Assembly (NCBI RefSeq): GCF_010365865.1
Contig: NZ_CP048020.1
Span: forward strand, 1,798,001-1,862,000
Origin: Treponema vincentii
GTDB lineage: Bacteria; Spirochaetota; Spirochaetia; Treponematales; Treponemataceae
Length of the DNA: 64,000 bases
Direction of reading: 5' to 3'
A model generated the notes under the pieces. The model was not told the origin of the DNA and did no database searches. It saw only the letters and a list, made by a program, of their open reading frames with translations. Positions 27,685 through 36,164 of the stretch are shown here, one piece after another. Every line of letters starts with the position of its first letter. Within the stretch, counting starts at the first letter, position 1. Made by a program: the position numbers and the translations under genes.

Positions 27685-28803
27685 ATGCAGGATATAGGCA
27701 ATGTATTAGAAAAGGCGCGCAATGAAAAACAGATTGGGCTTGAACAGGCTTCACGGGAAACGAATATCGCCCGCCGATATTTAGAAGCGCTTGAGACCGG
27801 TATGTATGAGGTATTTCCCGGAGAGCCGTATGTTATCGGTTTTTTACGGAACTATGCGGAATACTTAGGCTTAAATCCTAATGAATGTGTTACGTTGTAT
27901 AAACAGACAAAAATACAGGAAACAGCTGTACCTCCTGAAAAACTTATTCCTCAAAGACAATTTACCGTTCCCCGTGGTGTATTTATCGGAGCAGGGATAT
28001 TAGTCTTTTTAATAGCGCTGTTTTTTATCGCCAAAATAGTGATTTCAAAAATCGGTACGGCAATAAAAGACAGACCGGTACAACCGACCGGACAAACTGA
28101 AATCATCGAAAAGAAAGAGAATGCATCCTATACCCTTTCACAAGAAGTATTTGAAAAGCGACTCTTTAAAGGTGATGTCGTTATGCTCCCGCTCGGCGGA
28201 AAAGAATATCAACTAAAAGTCGAAAAGACAGCGCCCGAGCTGTATCTCGCAACGGATATCGGAACACAAATTATTGCATTAGGCCAAAGCCTTGTTCTTG
28301 ACCTTAACGGCGACGTTACTGCCGACGTGAAAATTTCCGTTGAGGATATCGATACGTCCGATGAATCGAAGGGTGCATTGGTAGAAATACTTACCACAGG
28401 TTTTTCGGAACCGGTTTCCCCGGAAACACCTGCAATAAAAATTCCCGATCAGGTAGCTCAGCCCGAAACGGCAAAATACAAGGTACTGTTCGATGCCGGT
28501 TCTGCATATCCGGTAACCTTAAACGCAACTTTCCGAAGCTATTGCCTCTTCCGTTATGAACAGGACAGAGCAAACCGTGACGAGCGGTACTATCAAAAAT
28601 CGGAACAGTTGACGGTTCAAGCAAATAACGGAATCCGCATCTGGGCATCAAATGGAAACGCCGTTAAAATGCAGATTATTGCGGGCGGGAAAACCATCGA
28701 TATAGAAGTCAGCCGCCCGGGTGAAGTCATCGTTAAAGATTTAAAATGGATTAAGGATGATGAATCAGGGCGCTATGCATTTGTGGTAATGGACGTTGAC
28801 TAA
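27685..28803 (+). CDS. RodZ-like HTH membrane protein
   Basis: 372 residues. Residues 1-75 are a Xre-type helix-turn-helix of RodZ type (MQDIGNVLEKARNEKQIGLE, YLEALETGMYEVFPGEPYVI), then a membrane segment at about 95-115 and a periplasmic beta-rich part. RodZ-like proteins tether MreB and shape the cell. The C-terminal DUF4115-like domain is plausible but extended. Its last 8 bases overlap the rimO start. Confidence 0.82.
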   Translation: MQDIGNVLEKARNEKQIGLEQASRETNIARRYLEALETGMYEVFPGEPYVIGFLRNYAEYLGLNPNECVTLYKQTKIQETAVPPEKLIPQRQFTVPRGVFIGAGILVFLIALFFIAKIVISKIGTAIKDRPVQPTGQTEIIEKKENASYTLSQEVFEKRLFKGDVVMLPLGGKEYQLKVEKTAPELYLATDIGTQIIALGQSLVLDLNGDVTADVKISVEDIDTSDESKGALVEILTTGFSEPVSPETPAIKIPDQVAQPETAKYKVLFDAGSAYPVTLNATFRSYCLFRYEQDRANRDERYYQKSEQLTVQANNGIRIWASNGNAVKMQIIAGGKTIDIEVSRPGEVIVKDLKWIKDDESGRYAFVVMDVD

Positions 28804-30382
28804 GCGTTTTTTTCTTGATCAGCATGGGTGTGCGAAAAATCAAGTAGACGGTGAGCTGCTTATCGGTATCTTGACCGATAATGGCTGGCAAAAGACTATC
28901 GAACCTGAAAAGGCCGATCTCATCATTGTCAATTCATGTGGCTTTATCGAACCCGCAAAGAAGGAATCAATTGAAGCGGTTATCACCGCCCGGATGGCCT
29001 ACCCTCAAGCAAAAATTTTGCTGGCAGGGTGTTTAGCGGAACGGTACGGAGATATATTTAAGACCGAATTTGAAGAAGCCGATGCTTTGTTCGGTAACGG
29101 AGACCTATCACAGCTCCCCATACTTATCGACCAACTGTTTCCGGCACAGCCCAAGCTCCAATCTGAACAGTCCTTGTCGGCAGAAGGGCAGACAATGGTA
29201 TCCGACAGTAAGAAAAAGACTATTGCAGACACTGCTCCTGCCGAGTATCTTTCCGCGGTACAAAACACTGAACACAGCCGTCCATTCCTTAAACCTGCGC
29301 AAGAAGGCGTATGCTGCGGTTCGCGCCCCGAACTGCTAAGCTTTCCTCGTTCCGCCTTTATCAAAATTACCGAAGGCTGTGATAATTGCTGTTCATTTTG
29401 TGCGATACCGCTGATACGCGGCTCAGTGAGAAGCCGGCCGCTTGACAGTATTGTCAATGAGATACGGGGGTTTGTGCAGCAAGGATATAAAGAATTTAAT
29501 CTTATCGGGCAAGACTTGGCAGTGTATGACGCCGCACCGCCGCCTCTAGACAAACTCAGCAACCGGCTTAACAATAACTTGCCCGCATTGCCGACTCAAA
29601 CGAAACAAGGGCTTTCGGGATTGGCGCAGCTTTTACACGCAATTTCCGGTATTGACGGAACATTCAGCGTCCGACTGCTCTATATTCATCCCGACCACTT
29701 TCCGCCGGATATCTTGCCGATTATGACTGCCGACACCCGCTTCCTCCCCTACTTTGATATCCCCTTTCAGTCCGGCTCCGATCCGATCATCCGTGCGATG
29801 AACCGTTGCGGCTCAGCCGAAACCTATCTCAAGCTGATAGAAACCATCCGCGCAGCTTTCCGCACAGCGGAAAGCCCCTACGGGGAGGCGGTTATCCGTA
29901 CTACTTTTTTAACAGGCTTTCCGGGAGAAACTCAAACTGATTTTGAACGGACGGCAGCCTTTTTGCAGGCAGCCCAGAGCCTATGGTCGGGAGCATTCGC
30001 GTATTCGCAGGAAGAGGGAACCAAGGCTGCCGATATGAAAAAACAGGTGCCGGCAAAAATTGCCGAACAGCGCAAGACAGCCCTTAACGAACTGCAATTA
30101 AAGATTACCGAACAAAAACTCGCTGCTTTTTGCGGACTGGAAACGGATGTTCTTATCGAAGAGATTATCCCGCAAGAACAAAACAATGAAGAAGAAAACA
30201 CACAATGCTGCATTGCGCTCGGTCGGGCATGGTTCCAAGCGCCGGAAGTAGACGGGGCTGTAGTTGTCAATTTTTCCCAAGCGCAAAAAGACAGCGAAGG
30301 GCTGCCGATAACTGCCGGCAGTCTGGTTCGGGTACGGATTACCGCCCTGCGCGGGATTGACCTCGAGGCGGACGCACTTTAG
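28796..30382 (+). CDS. rimO: Ribosomal protein S12 methylthiotransferase RimO
   Basis: 528 residues from a TTG overlapping the previous gene. N-terminal MTTase domain with three cysteines (DQHGCAKNQVDGELL, IVNSCGFIEPAKKES, LLAGCLAERYG), radical SAM cluster EGCDNCCSFCAIPLIRGSVR, and a C-terminal TRAM domain. It adds a methylthio group to D88 of S12. It is about 90 residues longer than usual because a low-complexity stretch at about residues 115-180 is inserted between the MTTase and radical SAM domains. Confidence 0.9.
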   Translation: MTKRFFLDQHGCAKNQVDGELLIGILTDNGWQKTIEPEKADLIIVNSCGFIEPAKKESIEAVITARMAYPQAKILLAGCLAERYGDIFKTEFEEADALFGNGDLSQLPILIDQLFPAQPKLQSEQSLSAEGQTMVSDSKKKTIADTAPAEYLSAVQNTEHSRPFLKPAQEGVCCGSRPELLSFPRSAFIKITEGCDNCCSFCAIPLIRGSVRSRPLDSIVNEIRGFVQQGYKEFNLIGQDLAVYDAAPPPLDKLSNRLNNNLPALPTQTKQGLSGLAQLLHAISGIDGTFSVRLLYIHPDHFPPDILPIMTADTRFLPYFDIPFQSGSDPIIRAMNRCGSAETYLKLIETIRAAFRTAESPYGEAVIRTTFLTGFPGETQTDFERTAAFLQAAQSLWSGAFAYSQEEGTKAADMKKQVPAKIAEQRKTALNELQLKITEQKLAAFCGLETDVLIEEIIPQEQNNEEENTQCCIALGRAWFQAPEVDGAVVVNFSQAQKDSEGLPITAGSLVRVRITALRGIDLEADAL

Positions 30383-30436
30383 CTGCCATTGAGTGCATTC
30401 TTTTATAAGAAGCCCCCTATAATTCTACAGCCTACA

Positions 30437-30477
30437 AAATTCTTTCATAAAAGTTATTAACTTTTATGAAAGAATTT
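30437..30477. terminator. Long perfect hairpin between rimO and antitoxin
   Basis: 19-base arms (AAATTCTTTCATAAAAGTT and inverse) around a 3-base loop, 30437-30455 with 459-477. It overlaps the stop of the minus-strand antitoxin gene and lies 55 bp past rimO, so it could end transcripts from both sides, though there is no strong T-run. Confidence 0.6.
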
Positions 30478-30784
30478 ATGTAAGAAGCACTTTTTCTACA
30501 TATTGCGGGTCAGCGGATACTACTTTTAGCAGTGATAATGCTGCACCGTCAGGCTTGCGTCGTCCTTGCTCCCAATTACGCAGCGTTCCAATACTGATAT
30601 TAAGCATCGTTGCAAATTCTTCCTGTGTTTTATGTGTTTTATTACGTATTGCTGCAATATCTAAAGCATCAATAACAGAGACACGCGCAGGTTCCATTTT
30701 TCCTTTTTCAATTAAGGCAGCTTCTTTAATACTTTGTATAAGTTCACTAAACATTTCATCGCTCATTTTTTTATGTCCAATCAT
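30476..30784 (-). CDS. HigA/NadS-type helix-turn-helix antitoxin
   Basis: 102 residues; HTH_3 domain at about residues 45-95 with RNKTHKTQEEFATMLNISIG and TLRNWEQGRRKPDGAA. It overlaps the toxin gene upstream by 4 bases (toxin first, antitoxin second), the HigBA order. It should neutralise the toxin and bind its promoter. Confidence 0.85.
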   Translation of the reverse strand: MIGHKKMSDEMFSELIQSIKEAALIEKGKMEPARVSVIDALDIAAIRNKTHKTQEEFATMLNISIGTLRNWEQGRRKPDGAALSLLKVVSADPQYVEKVLLT

Positions 30785-31095
30785 AATAACACCTCTTTAA
30801 CGAATGCTGCTAACATATTCGTCTGTTTTTTCGTAAGATTATCCGATTCATTTTTTGCATAAGCGAATAACAAATATATTTGCGTATCCGTTTTTATAAA
30901 ATAAATAATCCGGACACCCCCGCTTTTTCCGGTATTCTTTTTACCCCATCGTATTTTTCTTATTCCACCGCCACCTCTAATCAATTTCCCTTTTAATGGA
31001 TTGCATACCAAATATTCTTTAAATTGTGTGTATGTCAGGTCATCCAACAAACGGTCAATTTGCTTTTTAAATACCGGTGTTTCTATCAGTTCCAT
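30781..31095 (-). CDS. RelE/HigB-type toxin
   Basis: 104 residues from the ATG complementary to 31093-31095; upstream in-frame ATGs are possible but this one follows the promoter. Fold signature: MELIETPVFKKQIDRLL, LIRGGGGIRKIRWG, GVRIIYFIKTDTQIYLLFAY and KNESDNLTKKQ, typical of the RelE/HigB mRNA interferase group (DUF1044-like). Its stop overlaps the antitoxin start. Confidence 0.82.
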   Translation of the reverse strand: MELIETPVFKKQIDRLLDDLTYTQFKEYLVCNPLKGKLIRGGGGIRKIRWGKKNTGKSGGVRIIYFIKTDTQIYLLFAYAKNESDNLTKKQTNMLAAFVKEVLL

Positions 31096-31101
31096 ACTTT
31101 T

Positions 31102-31130
31102 ATTATACGTCATTGACGCATGATAATCAA
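31102..31130 (-). promoter_or_regulatory. Promoter of HigBA-type module
   Basis: On the minus strand TTGATT (complement of 31125-31130), 17-bp spacer, TATAAT (complement of 31102-31107). The predicted transcript start is at or within one base of the toxin ATG, so the mRNA would be leaderless. Confidence 0.6.
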
Positions 31131-31281
31131 CAACCCCGACGCAGAGCATTCGTCAAAACTATACATCTATACTCCAATATGCAAGCGCATTTTTAAAGCA
31201 CATTGCAACTCTTGCGAAAAATTTAACCCTGCATTTTCGGCAGCTTCAGCAAGCCAGTCGGATTCGGATAAGAAAAATATC

Positions 31282-31310
31282 TTGACAGTATGTAATATAT
31301 ATATTACATT
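31282..31310 (+). promoter_or_regulatory. Promoter and 18-bp palindromic operator of RelE-type module
   Basis: TTGACA (31282-31287), 17-bp spacer, TACATT (31305-31310). A perfect palindrome, TGTAATATATATATTACA, at 31291-31308 fills the spacer and -10, a likely operator for the antitoxin encoded downstream. The expected start is at the toxin ATG (31316). Confidence 0.65.
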
Positions 31311-31315
31311 AAAGT

Positions 31316-31606
31316 ATGATAGAAATACGAAAGACTGAAGTATTTGAAAAATGGCTTAGAAAAATAAAAGACAGTAAAACACGCTCCATTATAAACATGC
31401 ACATAACCCGTCTTTCACAGGAATATAATTGCGATTGTAAACCTATCGGCAAAGGTCTTTCGGAATTGAGAATTCATTACGGTAAAGGATTCCGTGTTTA
31501 TTACAAAACGAAGAATAGCCAAATTATTATATTGTTATGCGCAGGAGACAAATCAACACAAGAACAAGATATACAAATGGCTTATAAAATAGCTATGGAG
31601 GTATAA
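31316..31606 (+). CDS. Addiction-module killer protein (RelE/HigB family)
   Basis: 96 residues: MIEIRKTEVFEKWLRKIKDS, CKPIGKGLSELRIHYGKGFR, VYYKTKNSQIIILLCAGDKS. This is the phage-derived Gp49/HigB-like killer family paired with HI1420-type antidotes. It probably inhibits translation by cutting mRNA at the ribosome. The antidote follows directly with 1 bp between. Confidence 0.88.
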   Translation: MIEIRKTEVFEKWLRKIKDSKTRSIINMHITRLSQEYNCDCKPIGKGLSELRIHYGKGFRVYYKTKNSQIIILLCAGDKSTQEQDIQMAYKIAMEV

Positions 31607-31607
31607 A

Positions 31608-31931
31608 ATGGAAGTTACAAAATGGGACATGGCAGATTACATCGAAACTCCCGAAGATGTGATAGTGTATCTATCTACGGCTCTTGAAGAGGGTGAACCG
31701 GCTGATGTCATAAACGTAATCGGCGCAATTGCCCGTTCTAAAGGAATGACAAAGCTTGCAAAAGAAGTAGGAGTAAGCCGTGAAGCCCTCTATACTTCAC
31801 TATCCGAAAAAGGCAATCCGTCTTTTATAACGATTCTTAATTTACTGCGATCAATGGGAATTGTACTGCAAGCGCAAAAAATATCCGTTCCTACTCACGC
31901 ACAAACAGCGGCAATCTCCGCAATGGCGTAA
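31608..31931 (+). CDS. Addiction-module antidote protein (HI1420 type)
   Basis: 107 residues with a helix-turn-helix, TKLAKEVGVSREALYTSLSE at about residues 53-72, and ADYIETPEDVIVYLSTALEE at the N-terminus, a pattern typical of putative addiction antidotes. Ends QTAAISAMA. It should bind the palindrome at 31291. Confidence 0.87.
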   Translation: MEVTKWDMADYIETPEDVIVYLSTALEEGEPADVINVIGAIARSKGMTKLAKEVGVSREALYTSLSEKGNPSFITILNLLRSMGIVLQAQKISVPTHAQTAAISAMA

Positions 31932-31974
31932 AATTATCAGTTTTATAAGTCTATATATAGCAAGGAATAAACTA

Positions 31975-32047
31975 TCGGGATGGAGGGATTTGAACCCCCG
32001 ATCTTCTGGTCCCAAACCAGACGCCTTAGCCCCTAGGCTACATCCCG
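31975..32047 (-). tRNA. tRNA-Pro (UGG)
   Basis: Minus-strand cloverleaf: acceptor CGGGATG paired with CATCCCG, anticodon stem TCTGG/CCAGA with loop TTTGGGA (anticodon TGG), T loop TTCAAAT, discriminator A, no encoded CCA. 73 bases. It lies between the antidote gene and the palindrome-rich gap. Confidence 0.93.
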
Positions 32048-32164
32048 TTATGCGAATTACCGGTAGCTGAAATACGGCATACACCAAGAAACCTCTAGAA
32101 ACTTCAGTTTTTTAAGATGCCCGCCAGTTACTTAGTAAGAGTTGTAACTTTACTTAAAATAAAG

Positions 32165-32385
32165 TATCCTGTCAAGCGGAAGGTCACAGGATAAACGCAT
32201 CAGTTATTCTTTAACAGCCCCGCAGAATAATGAGGTTGTTCAACCAGAGTTGAACCTCTTCGCGGTTCAAATGGTCTCACAACCTCATTATTCTGCGTTT
32301 TTTATCTATTTGTCTGATGCGTTTATCCTTCTCCTAAAAATAAACTGTGCGAAATTTTATCTAAAATTTCGTACAGTTTATTAGA
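32165..32385 (+). ncRNA. Nested palindrome structure with alternative pairings (candidate leader or repeat)
   Basis: The 566-bp gap 32048-32613 has no gene. Within it, GGATAAACGCATCAG (32189-32203) pairs perfectly with 32314-32328, enclosing a 19-bp stem (32221-32239 with 32279-32297) that ends in a T-run. Inside this, TTGAACC (32250-32256) can pair with GGTTCAA (32264-32270) or, as GTTGAAC, with GTTCAAC (32238-32244). ACAGGATA (32186-32193) can instead pair with TATCCTGT (32165-32172). A separate hairpin lies at about 32338-32385. It could be a regulatory leader of the kinase gene or another mobile palindrome. Confidence 0.4.
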
Positions 32386-32388
32386 GAC

Positions 32389-32596
32389 AAGAAGAACCGC
32401 ATCAGATGAATAAAGCGCAATCTGTGATTTTTGAAAAGAGATTTTCCGTCAGCCTTTTAAAAATAGGAGGTGCAGATGCAAGGCGCAAGAGCAAATTAAC
32501 CGCAGGCGTATCTTTGATACGTTGAGGATTAATTTGTTCGCAGCAACGCAGAAGATGCCCTCATATTTTTAAAAGGAAACTGATGCGGTTCTTCTG
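32389..32596 (+). repeat. Palindromic element E1, copy B, inside a 16-bp inverted repeat
   Basis: Copy B spans 32455-32578 with outer arms CCTTTTAAAAATA and TATTTTTAAAAGG, core CGCAGGCGTATC-loop-GATACGTTGAGGA and copy-specific arms GAGCAAATTAA with TTAATTTGTTC. A 16-bp inverted repeat (AGAAGAACCGCATCAG and inverse) flanks it at about 32389-32404 and 32580-32596. It ends 18 bp before the kinase start. Confidence 0.75.
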
Positions 32597-32613
32597 ATAG
32601 AATGGAGGCTTTT

Positions 32614-34266
32614 ATGAAAGGGTTTGAGATTACATTTCCGGACGGTTCAAAAAAACAGTTTGTCGAACCGATTTCTGCGCGCGCCGCATTGGCATATTGT
32701 AAAGAACCGGAGACGGTTGCATTCGGTATGAAAGTAAATAACGAATTGGTTCCGTTAAACAAGATGATCGATGTGCGCGCTACGATAAAGCCTGTCTTAA
32801 AAGGAACCTACGAAGGCTCGAATATTTACCGGCGCACGCTGTGTTTCCTGTTAGCCGCCGCCGCACGAAAAGTATATCCCGATTTACGGCTCTTAGTTGG
32901 GCACAGCTTCGGCTATTCCTACTATTATACGTTTGAAGGCGCTCATGCCTCCGATATCGATCTCAAACTAATCGAAGATAAAATGCACGAAATGGTCGAT
33001 GCGGATTTGCCGATACAAACGCAATCCGTCGCGTATGCCGAAGCGCTGGAGCTTTTTGCAAACACCAATCAGCCCGATGCGTATCGTCTTCTTTCCTATA
33101 ACAGTAAACCGAAAATCACGATCAATATACTGGACGATTATTACGACTTATACTTCCAGCCGCTGATGGATCGTGTCGGCTATTTAAAAGTATTCGGTCT
33201 GATGAAATACGAGGACGGTTTTTTACTGCGCTTTCCTGCGACCGCCGACACCGACACGCTGCCCCAATTTAAAGATATTCCGCAGCTTTTTACCGTATAC
33301 AAGGAGTATAAGACATGGGGTAAGATGATCGGCGTTTCTTCCGTCGGTCAATTAAATGAAATTATCGAAAACCGCAAAACCAAAGACTTCATTGAAATTA
33401 CGGAAACCTTGCAGAATAATAAGCTGGCGCATATTGCCGAGCAGATTAGAAATAGAGGAAACGTCAAAGTGATTCTGATTGCGGGACCGTCCAGTTCAGG
33501 AAAAACGACCTCTGCAAAAAAGCTTTCGATGCAGCTGCGCGTCGTAGGATATGAACCCTATGTTATCAGCCTTGACGATTATTATGTCGGCAGAGATAAG
33601 ACCCCGCGCGATAAGGACGGAAAACTCGACTTTGAATGTCTTGAATCTTTGGATGTCCCGCTTTTAAATGAGTTGCTGCTCAAACTATTTGCGGGTGAAG
33701 AAGTTGAGCTGCCGTCTTATAATTTTAAAACAGGCGAACGGTTTTATACAGGAAAAAAACTCCGCCTTAACAGCCGCTCTATTCTTATTTTGGAAGGAAT
33801 ACACGGATTAAATGACAATTTAACCCCGCAGATAGACGCTTCGCTTAAATTCAAGATATATCTTTCGGCATTAACACAGCTGACCTTGGATGATCACAAC
33901 CGGATACCCACTTCCGATAACCGGCTCTTGCGGCGTATCGTGCGTGACGCTCAGTTTAGAGGAAGTTCCGCTTCGATTACTATCGGTATGTGGTCGGATG
34001 TGCGGGCGGGAGAGGCAAAACATATCTTCCCGTATCAAAATACCGCCGACGTTATCTTTAATACGGCACTCGATTATGAACTTTCGGTACTGAAAATTTA
34101 TGCAGAACCGCTGCTCCGTGCGGTAAAACCCACCGATCCGGCATACAGCGAAGCATCTCGGCTGCTCATCTTTTTGAACAACTTCCTTTCAGTTTCTCCG
34201 TCCTTTGTGCACGGCCAATCCATTTTACGGGAGTTTATCGGCGACAGCGATTTTTCGTACCACTAA
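32614..34266 (+). CDS. Uridine kinase-family protein with TGS/ThrRS-like N-terminus
   Basis: 550 residues from the ATG at 32614, chosen because GGAGG lies 5 bases upstream. Residues 1-60 are TGS-like (GFEITFPDGSKKQFVEPIS), 60-230 resemble the threonyl-tRNA synthetase editing-associated SAD domain (LLVGHSFGYSYYYTFEG), and 285-480 form a uridine kinase/phosphoribulokinase fold with Walker A GPSSSGKTTSAKKL and YVISLDDYYVGRD. Such fusions are common in spirochaetes and clostridia. The kinase substrate is probably uridine/cytidine or a related small molecule, not proven. Confidence 0.85.
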   Translation: MKGFEITFPDGSKKQFVEPISARAALAYCKEPETVAFGMKVNNELVPLNKMIDVRATIKPVLKGTYEGSNIYRRTLCFLLAAAARKVYPDLRLLVGHSFGYSYYYTFEGAHASDIDLKLIEDKMHEMVDADLPIQTQSVAYAEALELFANTNQPDAYRLLSYNSKPKITINILDDYYDLYFQPLMDRVGYLKVFGLMKYEDGFLLRFPATADTDTLPQFKDIPQLFTVYKEYKTWGKMIGVSSVGQLNEIIENRKTKDFIEITETLQNNKLAHIAEQIRNRGNVKVILIAGPSSSGKTTSAKKLSMQLRVVGYEPYVISLDDYYVGRDKTPRDKDGKLDFECLESLDVPLLNELLLKLFAGEEVELPSYNFKTGERFYTGKKLRLNSRSILILEGIHGLNDNLTPQIDASLKFKIYLSALTQLTLDDHNRIPTSDNRLLRRIVRDAQFRGSSASITIGMWSDVRAGEAKHIFPYQNTADVIFNTALDYELSVLKIYAEPLLRAVKPTDPAYSEASRLLIFLNNFLSVSPSFVHGQSILREFIGDSDFSYH

Positions 34267-34319
34267 AATGCTATGTTTTTTGAATTGTCGAAAAATGCGA
34301 TATTCTAAATCGTAGGTTT

Positions 34320-34486
34320 ATTCGTGCGGAGGGTTTAATACCCCGACGCTTGCGTCGTAACAAAGGGTATTAAAGCCGACTGCAACCACCTTATAGAACA
34401 CACAGTGCGAAACGTTGAGCACTGTGCCCCGACGCAAGCGTCGGGGTTCTTGATTTTCAGCCGCTGAAAAATAGCGCGGCTGAAAA
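34320..34486. repeat. REP-like palindrome cluster
   Basis: The 311-bp gap 34267-34577 holds no gene. It contains CCCCGACGC hairpins at about 34350-34365 and, perfect, at 34427-34446 (arms CCCCGACGC/GCGTCGGGG), a CACAGTGC/GCACTGTG hairpin between them and a TTTTCAGCCG hairpin at 34454-34486. The segment TTTATTCGTGCGGAGGGTTT at 34319 recurs inverted near 9760-9780 (CCCTCGCACGAATAAA). Confidence 0.6.
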
Positions 34487-34577
34487 ACACATAGAGAGAG
34501 CGGTAAATCAATCATTGCTGCTGCGAGGAAGTTTGTATACGACCGTTACATTTTATATATCATTTTTAACTTTAAGC

Positions 34578-35156
34578 TTATGGCATCTTTTTTGTTGGGC
34601 GCTCGGCTACGACCAATACCGCATCATAAAAGCCCGGATAGCTTTCAGGATGATCCTGCAGATCGGTGCGCTTATCAAGCTTAGCCGTATCCAGCAGTTC
34701 CGTGTATACACCGGCTTCATATTCCAGTGTATAGGTAATTGCTTGTTGTACCGGCAGTTTCCTTATCTCCTCCTCGGGGAAATACACATTAAGTCCGAAC
34801 CAATCACTTTTTGCTTCTCCCTCTTCTCTTTTTAAGCTGCCGCCGTCCCATGTAAGAGTAAGCTTGTAAGGCATCCTTACAGCAGCACTCCATTTATTAT
34901 TACGGAAAGTTGCCGGAAACATTGCAACAAAACTCAATCCCTTATGTTTAACATTTTTAGGCAATGTAAAAGTTCCTTGCACCTTGCCGGCGTTTTTAAA
35001 GTTAAAATCTTTTTCAGCATACACCCATGAAAACTCGTTTTTAAAACGGGCATTTTTTACCGTATATGGCAAACGGCAAGCACTAAAAGCCAGCACGCAC
35101 AGCGCCGTAAGTACTACACAGCTTTTGCGGTGCAATAATTTTACTATTTTTTCCAT
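34578..35156 (-). CDS. Putative lipoprotein, 192 aa
   Basis: Start at the ATG complementary to 35154-35156, with GGAGG 8 bases upstream. A signal sequence ends in a lipobox FSAC (Cys about residue 27). The mature part is beta-rich (FVAMFPATFRNNKWSAAVRM, YKLTLTWDGGSLKREEGEAK). No family recognised; probably an envelope lipoprotein. It is divergent from the TetR gene. Confidence 0.7.
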   Translation of the reverse strand: MEKIVKLLHRKSCVVLTALCVLAFSACRLPYTVKNARFKNEFSWVYAEKDFNFKNAGKVQGTFTLPKNVKHKGLSFVAMFPATFRNNKWSAAVRMPYKLTLTWDGGSLKREEGEAKSDWFGLNVYFPEEEIRKLPVQQAITYTLEYEAGVYTELLDTAKLDKRTDLQDHPESYPGFYDAVLVVAERPTKKMP

Positions 35157-35344
35157 CAGGGTAACCTCCACATACTCTTTAAAGGCTCTATATAGAGAGC
35201 CTGAATGTCTAATCTAAGGAGTTCCTTAGTATTGCCCTACTATACCATCATCCGTTTTATAACACAAGAGAGTGTGCTACTCATAACCTCAGCCAAGAAC
35301 TGTATCATCTTGCATATTTCTTCTGATTGCGCTATAGTCTGAAT

Positions 35345-35375
35345 TACAGTGTAATATTACGTTGTAATATTATAG
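35345..35375 (+). promoter_or_regulatory. Palindromic operator region upstream of tetR
   Basis: GTAATATTAC (35351-35360) is a perfect palindrome, followed 3 bp on by GTAATATTAT (35364-35373). The paired sites lie about 60 bp before the TetR-type gene, a likely autoregulatory operator. Confidence 0.45.
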
Positions 35376-35426
35376 CTAAAAAGATAGCTATCGGTATAAT
35401 ATCCTGTACCGGTTCAATAGATTCTG

Positions 35427-36062
35427 TTGGAGGGTGATTGTATACCAGGGAATTTTCAGCAAACACACGAAAATCTGCTGCAATGTGCAAAAGAGCAGTT
35501 TTTAGCGTTCGGCTTTGAGCGGGCAAGCATTCGGGAAATATGCAAGGAAGCTCATGTAACCAACGGCGCATTCTATAATCATTTTACGGATAAGGAAGCG
35601 CTCTTCGGCGCCATAGTAGATCCGGTTTTTCAAACTATTTCTCAAATGTATAACGCTGCCGCAGCGGAGCAGTTCGCATTAGTAAAAAACGATGATCTTT
35701 TACAGCTGTGGAAACATGAAGAAGAAACCTTGTGCAGTATGATCGAGTATATCTATGCACATTTTGAAATATTTCAGCTTTTGCTGATGTGTTCAGCCGG
35801 TACAAAATACGCAGATTTTCAGGATATGGTGGTACGTGCCGAAATGCGGGAAACCAAAAAGTTCCTTGCCGAATTAAAGCGGCGGGGTATTCCTTTTCGG
35901 GATTTGGAAGATGATGAATGGCATATCCTTGTGCATGCGCATTACGCTTCCCTTGCCGAACTTGTGTTGCACAATTATCCAAAAGAAACCGCATTAAAAT
36001 ATGCTCATACGCTCGCCGCTTTTTTTGAGGCGGGATGGAAAGCGGTGTTAGGGCTCCCGTAA
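35427..36062 (+). CDS. TetR/AcrR-family regulator
   Basis: About 211 residues. HTH at residues 15-60 (FGFERASIREICKEAHVTNG, AFYNHFTDKEALFGAIVD) is a textbook TetR signature. The start is uncertain: the frame opens at a TTG and a GGAGGG site lies just after it, so the true start may be slightly downstream. It precedes the ABC exporter pair on the same strand and probably represses it. Confidence 0.85.
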   Translation: MEGDCIPGNFQQTHENLLQCAKEQFLAFGFERASIREICKEAHVTNGAFYNHFTDKEALFGAIVDPVFQTISQMYNAAAAEQFALVKNDDLLQLWKHEEETLCSMIEYIYAHFEIFQLLLMCSAGTKYADFQDMVVRAEMRETKKFLAELKRRGIPFRDLEDDEWHILVHAHYASLAELVLHNYPKETALKYAHTLAAFFEAGWKAVLGLP

Positions 36063-36164
36063 TGGGTGGTGAGCGGGGGAAATAAAACTACGGCAGTGAT
36101 TTTGATCTATCAGGAGATAGCAGGCATCTTTTAAAAGCTCGGGTTAGATTTTTTATGGAGTGTA

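Noticed and set aside
31861-32070. Open frame over the tRNA-Pro region
   Set aside because: It overlaps the tRNA and the end of the antidote gene and has no family resemblance.
34318-34515. 65-codon minus-strand frame
   Set aside because: It lies entirely in REP-like palindromes; composition follows the repeats.
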